Part shown: piece after piece, positions 1-11,600 of the stretch | Layout of the letters: each line of letters opens with the position of its first letter | Position numbering within the stretch: position 1 is the first letter of the stretch | Origin: Argopecten irradians | Taxonomy: Eukaryota > Mollusca > Bivalvia > Pectinida > Pectinidae | DNA: 64,000 bases | Reading direction: 5' to 3' | NCBI RefSeq assembly: GCF_041381155.1 | Contig: NC_091135.1 | Span: forward strand, 46,489,086-46,553,085 | Notes under the pieces: generated by a model | Database searches by the model: none | What the model was told of the DNA's origin: nothing | What the model saw: only the letters and a program-made list of their open reading frames with translations | Program-made: the position numbers and the translations under genes

Positions 1-3000
1 TCTGGACAATGATAAGGCCAGTGTAACTGTTATGTATAAGGTCGCCAAAATCTCAATACAATCTGACAGCTCTCTGATACTATATCAACAGGATTATCGC
101 CATCGGTCTTCCTCGTGTGGTATCTTTCTGTAGGTTTATCTCCTCTTAGAAGTAGACGTTGATTGCTACGTCATCTATTTATGAGAATTAAGTCATTTGT
201 TTGGAGTTTTTTTCCTTAGAAACAAAAAATGTGGTAACGAACACCTGTAAAAACAGGACACGTTTTCATAACGAGAACTCAACACATGTGGTAAAATCCA
301 TATATCGATAGCTGTATTACGTATGTTTTACTTTTTCTTCAGTTTATCATTTGTTTAATTACTCAATTTAATTATAGATTGAACGCCTCAATAAAAGTTC
401 TGCATTGCCATTATTAAGTTTAAAAAACAGGAACCACTGGTTGTTGTGGTGGTTAGTACAGTGTAATGGTTCCCTGGATACACATGTGAAGTACCGGAAG
501 TGAGATTTCCTGATTCTATTTCCGTTGATTATCAAAATTTGTTTTTTCCGATGTTTTTGTCACCGATTACGTAATAGGCTCGACATGTTTAACTTCCCGA
601 ATTTGCCAAAGAGAGGCTAATACACAGAAATGAAAAGACATCGCAAGACCCTAAGTTGTTGATAAAGTTTCACAGCAGAGTTCTTTATTAGATTATCTTC
701 CTTTAGTCTGAAACTTAGGAATATAGAATCAGACATATAGTGGGACAAAAATAATCAAATTGATTTTAGTTTTGTTTTCCAGTATTCTAGAGACTGGTGG
801 CTAGTCTACCTTTCTACGTATATTACGTTGTTAAAAAGTAAAGATGTTCGGTTATACATTGTATCTGGAAGTCTTTACGTCAACTTGTTTGTTTATGATG
901 TACTTAACCAGTAATTTTGTACATGTATATTGCGAAGTATGCTTAAAATTTCTTATGAAGAAAAGTCAGTTGATGATATATGCATTTCCGTTAAATCGAA
1001 ACTCCTCATCTGGCCGAGATCTGTCATTATCCGGATCTAAGTGCTGGTCTGTCTCAGTGTTTAGTTTGTCAGAAAGTATCACTTTGTAGGGACGTTTCTC
1101 TCATGGCTCCTTAAGTCATTCTGTAAACATGCTAACTCTGTTAAACGTCATTTCCCATTGCTGCCCTTGTTTTCTGATACACACAAACGTCTGTATAGAT
1201 TGTTGTTGGTCATGTTTACCATGTCCATCGTCATGGTGTCCAAATATCTCCGGAAAGACGCATTCGTTGTTTTTTTTTGTCTTGATGGTGTCATCGCCAA
1301 GCCGTGCACTTACGTACACAAAGGTATACAGGTAATGTTACACGATCGTTGTTGGCATCAGAATTGGCAAAAACTTCATTTTTTATCATTTTATTGCAAA
1401 GAAAAAACATAAAAGTGTTCATATTGCATCGTTATTTAAACATTGTAGCTATCAGACATCACGAAACTGTATCAAAGCCCTTCACCATAGATAATCTTAT
1501 TCAGCCGAATCAGTGCGTCATTATTCCTGTTACAGTTTTACCCGTAGATCGTTGTGGGTGAATCAGTGCCAAACATTTAATTTGGTATCTTGTATTAAAA
1601 CGACTCGATGAGTTCTGTGTCTGATGCTTTGCTCGTCTGTTTACACGCCAGGTCGCTTAAAATAATGACACAAACTCAGAAAAATGCCTTTAAAAAGAGA
1701 CCGGAGTTGACTTTTTTATATTATTTGTAGCTTATTTGTCGTTGTTTAGCCATCAAGCAAATGAATGATATTGAAATGAATAGGAGTCTAACGTGCTGGC
1801 CATGTTTTCAGTGTCTGTTGGTGTTAACTGTCAGTAACAGTCGTCATTAATTTGCTGGTATCACAGTTTTACTATCAATGAACTGAATTAAATGTTTACG
1901 TTTTATTTCTAGTTCATCTGCTAAAAAGTTGAAATCCAATCGCTGTTCTTAGTCATCTTTTAAAAGAAAGCTTTGGCATTTTAGAAGCTACATGTAATAA
2001 TTGTTTAGTTTGCAAGTAAGAAGACGTATTAAAGGACATTTAAAGTCAATGTGTTTAATTTCTTATTACCGAAATATTGCAGAGAATCTTAATGTTTAAG
2101 TGATCTGCTAAACTTACGGTAACCATATCGCAACACAGTTCAATGTCAAAGATTATAAGGGACGCATCAGCTGTACCGGAAGAGGTATTTGTGGCGAGCA
2201 TTTTATACCTGTGTATCGTTGTACGCGAGACCTCCTGTCATAAGATAAATAAAAACGAATGTATATTGCCTGATTTGTGTCCGTCACAGCTACAAACATG
2301 TTGTTAAACCGATAGTATCAGCAGGATCAAGGCATAACTCGCCGTTATATTAATAACCCACAATGAGCCACAAACATCCCCAAAACACATAACCTACTTA
2401 TTGAGTTTTAAACATGCCTCGCTCCTTCATTATAAACACGGGCCGTTCTATTACCTCTTTCCTCTTTAAAACATTACTGACAACATTGTGGCACTCTAAC
2501 AATTTGCCAGTCAATTAAGGGGTCGTGCCGCTGTAGGTCGTCGTGTGATAAACACGCGCATCACTCGCCAGCGTTTTTACCCTCTATCATATGTTAAGGC
2601 TATCAGTTCGTCTGACGGAAATTTCTCCTATTTAAAGGATGAGAAGCCGTCGATGATGGCGGACACGATGTGTACATGTCTGATTATTAGTTGTGTTACC
2701 GAAAACTCCACTATTTACAACAAAAACACGGTGCTATTCCGTGACCGCCTTTGGAGGCTATTCCTGAAGTGCCTCACTACTCTGCGTCACGGCTCGTCGT
2801 CACCAAAGACAGACTCGCTTTGATATTGCGAGTTTTTACTCCATTAGAGGTGCACCGAGTGTACCTAGTAGCATTCTTCCGAATGGAGTTTTTAACCATG
2901 CACTTGTAATCAAACATATGTTTCTAGTACCTTACAACAAACGGGGCAAAACTGAAACTTTTTAGCCAAGTTAAATCAGACCCTCTTCTTCAAGGTCAAT

Positions 3001-6000
3001 TCTTTCGAATTTGGTACATGTATAACAAGTGGCTTTGCCAGTATGATACTTTCGTAATCGAACCCGTACAAAGTGGGCTTGTTCAGCAAAATGACTCACT
3101 TACGAATTTACATTTTATTCCTTCGATGGTATGTTTTATCATGTTCGGATATTCTATTATGATTAAAAGGTAAATATAAATAGTCTTCAACGAATCCTAC
3201 ACACCGGATGTGAGTCGCCACGTATAATAACCGCCTGTCATTGGCTATATCCTAGGCCAATTGCACACGTCATACAGCAAACAGCTACTTCCGCTGTTCT
3301 GTCAACGTGACAGTCGCTGACCGGAAATGAATCTAAGCCGTTCGACTGAAGTCTCTTAAATGTGTCTGGGTGGACTTGTTAAATGCATACGTTTACATGA
3401 TCTAACTGTGGAGGTGGGTTTATCTAAATATCGGTTGTGCAGCTGAACGGCGACAAAGTCTTTATAATGATCGACGTCCATGTCTTTCAGACTATGCGAA
3501 AATAACCTCAAACTTTTAACCAATGATAATGAATGTAACAATTGAAATTAAATCATTTCCCAACAGCCGATTCGTTGATCTTACCTTGATATTTCATGGA
3601 TTACTATTACTTTCGCTATTGTGAGTATGTGGGGTAATACATAGTAACCTCTGGTCTACCGAAGATGGCGTTTATCATATTCAAGTTACTCAAAGTTGGT
3701 AAGACGGTTTAGCCCAACATGGTTCATAAGCATTCCAAGTGATCACACACATTTTACACATAACTACTGTATGTTTGTATAGTTATGGCTTATGTACAAT
3801 TGTATAAAATACGCATTTCAATAAATAGGAAAGACTTGTAAGTCAAACATCCTTTAGTTTATTACGAAACGAAATCACATCTCGCTTATAGTGATAAAAT
3901 TTGATTTCGTTGTCATTATATTTCATTGGACGAAACCTACCTTTAACTTACTACACATGCAGTAGCGCGTGTTGTCATATATTTCATCAAAATGCTGGAT
4001 ATTCTGGTGCGGCGTGAACTGTTTAAAGAAGATATAGCGTTTCTGTCCGCACGCTGAGTACGTGTTAGTTTACGGTGTGGATGGCTATATTCGCGAAGTG
4101 ATGACGGACTAAGCGGCTTTCCGTCATCGGCCCGCATATTATACAGACACTTGATTGGCTGGTCGCGGCGAAAATTAGCAAAATGTGTTTCATCACCCTA
4201 CGTTTTGTTTATCAACCGATGAACGAAACGTAATTATGGACAGGTTTTGAGCAATTCTAAAGAATTTTCCGAGATACATAAATAAACATCAAACTGAAAA
4301 ATTGATAAAACTCCGCTCAGACGAAAGACACAACTCGTAAAAATAAATAAATGAGTCAGCATTTCAGATAAGTAAATATTTACCATAAAATATCAACATA
4401 TGTATGGGGAATAATCACAGATATACCAGAAACAACATATACTATCACTATAAAATCATCTCAGGCGAGAATATAACGTTCACACGGAGATCTGCGAATA
4501 TTATCGAACACTCCGCGATCGATCCATTGTTACCCGATTGGATTACGACAACCTCTCCCTAATCACATGATCACGTACGATGGTACCTGATTGGATTAGT
4601 ATAATCTATTCTCAAGTTTACACCTCAACAAAAATATTAACACGTGCACAATGATAAGGAGTCTGTGATAAAAGAATCTATTTAAATTGCTTCGAAAACC
4701 ATTTCACGACAAAAACAGTTCACTGCGAATTATTTAGTCTTCGAGATACAGAGCCTTAAGCTGTTACTATTTTAAGAACATATATCAGATAATTAGATGA
4801 TGTTAATATCGATTATACTGACCTTCAGGCTCTAGAATATTAGAACTACTAATAGAATAGAACATGGTCTCCGTGAAATAGCTTATTCGACCTTTAAATC
4901 TCCTCGTATGTTATCATAATTTAGTTGACAATTCTTGAAGGAAAAAAAACATCTAGTGTCCAGTCTATATATAGTGAAATGACAATTTGGCAAGCTGTGA
5001 ATCTAAACAACATGTTTAATGACTCGCCTTTAAAGGGTTAAAAGTACGGGACCAATGTCGTCACCTTGGCGTAAACCTCTTGTTATTGACCCCATTTTTT
5101 CGGCCATGTCTTAAATAACCTTATTAGAGTTTACTACACGTCGTTTATGTATGTCCAAGGTTGTTACTGTGCATATCAAAAAGTTTCAGCAGTAACAGGC
5201 CAGATAGAATCATTGGAAAAATACAGTTGGTTGACATTTGATCTTAAAGGTCTTGCCTGCTTCTTAGTGACACTGCACATCCGATTTATGTCTCGACTAG
5301 GAACCGGTCATTTTTTTATTATATTAGAATATTTCCCTACATTTTGAAGCTTAAAATTGGACATCTCGTAAAGAACAAAAACATAAATTCCAATTCTTCA
5401 GATAATGGTACAGTGGTCCTATTCTAGCGACTGATACTGAGTCTAAGAGAGTTAAGTACTGTAAATCTCTATGTTACGGAGGTTGCTCAGTTAATACCAA
5501 AGTTTTTAGTCTACATTGTGTGTGATAACACTCTGTCATTCCATCCTTGTAATATATATCGCCCTAGGCAGCTGTCTGATTGTACCGAGGGGTTCTGACA
5601 GTTAGCCAAGGGTGGAATAATGTCATTTAAATAGACATTAAGATAGCTATCTCTTTATCCAAGGCGAAACTGTGGAAGTGTACTGACAATCATTTTAGAA
5701 TATGGCATTCTGTCCATTACTCAACAGAACCAGAGATCCAGAAAATCAACTTTCAGAGGGAAAGATATCATTCCCACAGGTCCGTCTATTATAATTTGAT
5801 TCCTTTATTTTTTGGATCCACAATTAAATTGAGGTAACACTGATATATATATATTCCTGTTTGTTTTATAGATAAATCCGTTAGCTTCCTTTATCACTTA
5901 AACACTCGGTTATTGCGCTTTTCCGTGTCTATGAAAATTGAATATGGTAATAAATGACATGTGAATTGCCTAGTATTACAGGATGTGCTGTGTGTCATAC

Positions 6001-6058
6001 CATTACTGTGGTCTTTGAAGACGTCGATAACTAAAACTGAACATAAAGGAAATGTATT
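1..6058. other. No supportable gene; AT-rich non-coding stretch
   Basis: Open frames here are all under 95 codons, mostly overlap on both strands, and show no domain. Two places are less random. Near 3205-3330 there is a GC-richer patch with ATTGGCT and TTCCG-type motifs. On the minus strand an ATG at 4137 opens a 63-codon frame that runs to a GTAAGT donor-like site near 3955, with a CCAAT-like motif just upstream. Either could be a promoter or first exon of a gene running off the left edge, but neither is supported by homology. Confidence 0.5.
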
Positions 6059-6838
6059 AAGAACGAGAAAACATAAAAGGTACTTCCAACTGTATTTTAA
6101 AAGAATGTTTAGATACTAGAATTGAAACTAATGATGAATGGTCAATTAACATTAAAAATGAACTAGCAAAAATTGGATTAGCATACCTCTGGAATGATAG
6201 ATACGTTGACTGTTATACATTTAATATTATTGAAAATAGAATTAATGAGGTATATAGACAAGAGGTTATCAACAATATAAGTAATACATCACGAGGTATA
6301 CTGTATAAACATTTATATGATAATTTTTGTTTACAATTTTATTTAAGAAAGCCTATTGACACTGTATATAAAAAATGTTTAACCAAAATAAGAATTTCGG
6401 CACACAATCTGAATATTGAAAAGGGTAGAAAACAAAATATCCCACGAGAGAATAGATTGTGTACATGTTGTGATTTAAATGAACTTGAAGATGAATATCA
6501 CTTTCTATTACAATGTCCATTTTATGTTGATTTACGCCAAAAGTATATTAAGAAATATTATTACAGAAGACCAAGTGTTTTTAAATTAGTTAAATTATTA
6601 AGCGTTAACAACGTTAAAGAATTACAAAATACTGGTAAATTTATTCATTTTGCTATTAAGAAAAGGTCCGAAAAGTTAAAAAGTTGAGACATTTGGCTGG
6701 AAATTTATTATCTATTATATAAATCACTCTCCATCTCATTTGTTATATCAATTGTATATTTTACATGATGTAATTTGTACTTATGGACCGTAAGGTCCAC
6801 GGAATAAAATGAATTGAATTGAAGAACGAGAAAACATA
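6059..6838 (+). mobile_element. 5'-truncated LINE insertion with 17-bp target-site duplication
   Basis: The 17-base direct repeat AAGAACGAGAAAACATA occurs at 6059-6075 and again at 6822-6838. Between them lies 746 bp with the 3' part of a reverse-transcriptase ORF, a stop, a short 3' UTR and a tail of GAATT repeats (TGAATTGAATTGAA). This is the signature of target-primed reverse transcription of a non-LTR element whose 5' end was lost. The small palindrome GGACCGTAAGGTCC precedes the tail. Only the C-terminal part of ORF2 remains, so the copy is dead, but its frame is unbroken and the duplication is perfect, which suggests a fairly recent insertion. Confidence 0.9.
6079..6687 (+). pseudogene. 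C-terminal fragment of LINE ORF2 (reverse transcriptase polyprotein)
   Basis: The frame is open without a stop for about 202 codons, from the truncation point to TGA at 6685-6687. Near the end it reads LCTCCDL, then DEYHFLLQCPFY, then a lysine- and tyrosine-rich tail. The CxxC / HxxxxC cluster followed by CPxY and an arginine a few residues later is the usual cysteine-histidine motif at the C-terminus of LINE ORF2 proteins. The catalytic reverse transcriptase and endonuclease domains are missing because of the 5' truncation, so it cannot work alone. There is no ATG near the start of the fragment. The clade cannot be settled without a search. Confidence 0.85.
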
Positions 6839-6855
6839 TCCTTTATTTTGTTCCA

Positions 6856-7219
6856 TTTAAAAATGCCCCACCGCTGACAAATGGTTTGTTTCATTATCAA
6901 AAACAGCAACAGGCGATTAGGTATTTTTCTTCGGTTACAAAAGTTACTTACTTTACACCATTACCACCATAGAAAAGTTTGAGCTTCTAATTTTACTTCA
7001 AGTTAAAGATATAAAAAATTATTAATTACATCCCGAATAAATTCCGTAACACTATGTCCGATATGGAATGAAGAACTGATTGCGCATGCACCAGAGGCAA
7101 AATATATTATTTTATATTATTTTTGTGTAAATTAGACATATATATACACAATTGAACTCCAATTATTGTTCAAATGATGAAAATCATTTATGCTCTGTCG
7201 GCGGTGGAGCATCTTTAAA
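6856..7219. mobile_element. MITE-like element with 24-bp terminal inverted repeats
   Basis: The left end at 6856-6879 reads TTTAAAAATGCCCCACCGCT then GACA. The right end at 7196-7219, read on the other strand, is TTTAAAGATGCTCCACCGCC then GACA. The two match at all but three positions, facing inward across 364 bp. The interior is AT-rich and has no open frame, as in a non-autonomous DNA transposon. A related left end lies at 41513-41640. It sits 17 bp from the end of the LINE's downstream target-site duplication. No clear flanking target duplication was found. Confidence 0.75.
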
Positions 7220-7365
7220 TATCTTATTTGAGCTGTCGGGTTCATTGTGCATTATCATACCCTGTCTTGGCCGTCCGTCGTATAGAGCTACGTTATCGCA
7301 TCTAACATCAATGAAGTAACAGGAACTTTAAGTCCCTCAACATCTTACAAACCTGTATTCGTTCG

Positions 7366-7440
7366 GGGTTTGGTTGTTTGGTTTTATTTTGTTTTGTTTT
7401 GTTTGTTATGTTTTTATTTTTTGTTTGTTTGTTAGTTTTT
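7366..7440. repeat. GTTT/GTTTT simple-sequence tract
   Basis: Low-complexity run of TTTTG and TTTG units with almost no cytosine on the plus strand. The minus-strand open frame across it is rich in Thr, Lys and Asn only because of this composition. Confidence 0.8.
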
Positions 7441-8551
7441 GTGGGTTTTTTTAAGATGATTATGCACCATTCGAAAGGATGTTTAGTCATAATTAAAAAT
7501 AGTTTCAGCAAATATGGCTTGACGCTTTCACTTCTCTATTAGTTTACTAGCTATACATATCTGATTACACTTTTAAAGTTGTGGGCGCGGTGTTTCATAT
7601 GTTTTCACTTTGATTTTTAATTATTTGACATTATCCTTTTTTTATTGAAATGTTTAATGTTAATTCAAGACGGTTTTTGTAGTTAATATGTGTTGACGGC
7701 GCGTCATTATAGAGATTATCTTATAAGCGCGCATTACAAACTATTCATTAAACAGTTTTATTATGTTATTCCATTATTTTCATTTCATGTGTATCAAGGT
7801 TGTCAGTTCTACTTGATTCAAATAAAACCAAGATTCCCAATGTTCCGTTCTGTGTCCGTACATATATACATGCTATCTAGCAGTGGGGTATCTGAGTGTG
7901 CTAGTCATTTAATGTTTAGGATAGCATTTCCCTGTAGCTTGTTGGTTACATACAAGTTTATATGCTTATGTTGGAGGGTTATGATCATCAATTATGTTTG
8001 TTAAAGTAACAATAAACAGTATGATTTAAGGCCTATTGGGACCGACCTTGGGGATAAGTTGCCCCTATAGCTGCCACTGGTATCTCGCCGAGCTAAATAA
8101 CCGCTCCTGTCGTGTTATATAATGGGGGATAGCCTATTGATATTCCTCCCTGTCAGTGTATCTGTAAACCTAGGCAGTCTGCCTGCTGTCACCAAACACA
8201 AGTCTATCTAAATCGCATGGATCGGTGTCACAGTTAACCATAGGTACACAGGTGTTCACTTCGGGATACAGATACTCAATAAGGAAATCTGGAAAATGCC
8301 AAAGTTTCCACGATTTTGAGTTTCGGAAAATTATACACCAATGGGAAATAATGATGAGTGTGGAACCGTTAATCGGAGCGTGAAGTTGGACCCGGGGCGG
8401 AACATACTGACCACTAGGCTGACCGATAAATACAGCCTAAAGATAAATCTGCAATTAAGATAAAGCTCTATGATAACGTCTATTATTCTAAATACGAGCG
8501 TATTGACATGATTCCAATATGATGAAGTGTTACTATGTCTCGTTAACGCAG

Positions 8552-8685
8552 TGGTGACTGCCACCCTACTATAGAGCCAGCCCCAGAGTGGGATACGCTG
8601 ATTTGGTCTGGGTCGGCTGAACAGTGCACACCGTGGATATTTTACAACACCGATATGGAGGGACAGTATGTCTATCTGGCACTCG
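8552..8685 (+). CDS. Candidate upstream exon of the CUB/LDLa gene
   Basis: An open stretch ends at a good donor (ACTCG|GTACGT, donor at 8686). Read in the frame that joins the first certain exon, it includes PEWDTLIWSG, then EQCTPWIFYN and GQYVYLALG. The C-x-x-W-x-I and G-x-x-V-x-L spacing is what a CUB N-terminal half looks like. The donor leaves one base over, and the exon at 22708 needs exactly one, so the join gives ...YLALG-TTSCFK. Two acceptors are possible, TATAG|AGCC (8575) and ACGCAG|TGG (8552). The implied intron would be 14 kb, with no transcript evidence. Just upstream, 8340-8540 holds broken protein-like frames. It could instead be a separate relic. Confidence 0.45.
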
Positions 8686-11600
8686 GTACGTACACTTATA
8701 TTTATGTCAAATTAATTCTGACAAAAACTAACGATTCCTTTATCTAATTAACGTACACAATTTGAATAACACAGCAATTACTACATCTTTAAACCCACTG
8801 AGACAGAAATCGAATTGATATTCAATGTACGTGTTTGTCAAACTAGCGCTGCATCCTCCAGCACTTTTCGATTAAGTTTTAAATAATTGATGATTAAAAT
8901 ACACCTGGGGAACTATTTACACCTGACCTAACCGGAACGTGCTGCAGCATATAGGCCAACTATTATACACTACGCAAACTTCATCACGCTAAGTCGTACG
9001 TAAAATGTGCAGAACTATATTTATTATTACAGAATTTAAAGTTCAAATATATGGGTTTTTTCTGGAAAGTTAAGGTAACGCCGGGAGATACAAGTTTCTG
9101 TATAAAGCGTTTTATTAATAATTTATCCCTAAGATACTGGTTAGTGACCGTATATAGAGACTCTGTTTGTAATTGGCGTTAAGTTAGACTAATTACACGA
9201 GGGCGACGAGGTTCAGACAGTAAATCGATTCAAACTCTGGCCCTCCGAACTCAAAAGGAACACTAAACTCTCCAATGGTTCTTACTTTATGTCTGTGCGA
9301 CCCACTTGGACGTTCCTGAATTAAACGTCTTTTAAAAAGATAAGATGTCAGTTTTTTAAACACTTGATAAACGATAAAATGTTACTCAGTTTTCGGAGAA
9401 ACAATTGAAAATACATGTACGCAGGACCTATATGTACTCACGGAATTGTCATGGTTTTTATCGTGCAAGAAAAACTTACTGAACTCATTGTTTGATGTTA
9501 GACCAATATTGAGAATTTTTTTTAATTACGTGTATGATCTCTTTGCGTAAAATATTTTTTTTAAAGTTTGTTTTAAAAATCTCAGGGTCAGAAAACTATT
9601 TACTGAGATGTTACGGATTACTTTCATCGGAAAGGATGGATATCGATGCTTATTTGCATATCATAAAATTCATATCTCTATATTTATTGTTCTGAGTAAT
9701 CCTTTCATAAAGAATTGATTTGAACTTGTATGCCATATTTACGTAAAATTCGGTCCTTATGACCGAATTACTAAATCCATCTTTATTTCTGATTAACCTC
9801 ATAATCGATTTACTGAACCTATATTTATTTTTTTCTGTATAACATTTTCATTGCAAATTCGTTTTCGACATGTGTGGCTGCCATGTAAATTTCATTTACT
9901 TTGACTCATATAGTACAGATATACGCATCTTTTGTTTTTATAAGTATAAAAATATATTTATTTTTCTGTAAATATGAACAGAAAATATTTATAGATAATC
10001 CACTAATAACAACATGTGAGATTAGTCTGGGATGGATTTGTCATCTTATCAGTAGATCAGTCGTGACAGATCTAAGAAAATACCTCAATAATTACCACCT
10101 TTCCATAAATAGTCGGTTATCTATAACCTTGGTCCTGATTATGTACACCAAGTCCAGTCACAATAGTTGTTCTGGAATATTTTCATATTCATACATACAT
10201 ATATATGTATATATTTGTGTTGGGGAAAGAAATGGTACAGCTAGCGTCCAACCACGATCAATTACAATGTCTGTCTGGACAGTCGTGTCCAAGAGTACGT
10301 GCAGCGCGTCACTGTTATTGACAGCTAAATAAACGTTCCTGGCCACTCTGGACAAATTGTGTCTATCACTGGTACAGCCAATATATATTTTCATATTTCT
10401 TTAGACTGCGTTATCGGTCTATCCCAACACTCGACGTGATAACGCCCTGACTTATGTGTTAAGTCATACCCTCACTAGTAAGGGGCGATGGTAGTTAATG
10501 ATTATGGTAATTGATACCCATCTCTGCTTTCTACAGAACCAGGGAGCTTTCCTCCGAAAAACATTCGTAAACCTTTTCTATCATAGAAAACTGGTCTGTT
10601 CCCAATATGTCAGTTTTAATGTATGATCATGTCGCTGATAATATTTACCTTATTGTGTAACAATAAAAATGTTGAACAACCATTGACCATGTTTCTCACG
10701 GGCAGGTGATCTTATCAGCATGTCACAGATAGGTAAATAATGGGTTGTCACGCTTTAATAGGCGATGCGACAAGGCCTTGTGTCATCACCCCCCGGGAAC
10801 TACACATTTATGACATCTGACCAACTTATTGAATGTGACTTTGATAAATAGTGAGATATGATATATGTTAACATTAAGAAAAAAAGTGTTTTCGATGGAA
10901 ATTATCACAGACAGTCACCAGAAATATTTCACGGGTACTTGTCATATTTCATTTTCTGTATGGTATCTCTGATGTATGGGTGTAGATAGATTTAGAAATG
11001 TAAAGGGACGCGGGATATTTCTGGTCGATAGTTTTAGATTTAATCAAACCGGTTTAAAATTTAGTATAAGATAGTCATACTACACAAAATGACGGAATTT
11101 TTGCAAATATTTCAGTTAATATTTATGTGAAATTATTAATTAAACATTTGAAAAGTAATTAAACTAACAATTCAATCAATTTCATCGTTGGTCATTTTAC
11201 GCACAAGGAGTAAAACATCTCAAGAAAAATAAATCATAAACTGTCGGATAGATTACACTGTTTCATCATTATAACTGGAAAAAATACAGTATATCAGCTG
11301 TAATATCAAAAATAAAATTAACAGTAATTTCGAAATAAAGCGAAATAGTGGATATCAAATGGGTATTCTCCAATACACGCAATCCTGAAATGATAATGAT
11401 TATGTTAAACAATGTAAAACAAATTTAATAAACCGAGATATGGAATAAAGTCTGACTTTGATCTTTGGATGATTTAAAATATATTTCATAATCTGCATAT
11501 CTCTTACTTTGTCTAGATTAGTCTGATATTAGTAGGATTGCTCTAGAAACAAAACAAACATTACATAGATGGAACGCTAAGGCTTTGGTTTCTAGGTGTA

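Noticed and set aside
9901..10332. 143-codon plus-strand open frame
   Set aside because: AT-rich, no domain and a low-complexity Ile/Tyr section from TA-rich DNA; no splice or start context worth using.
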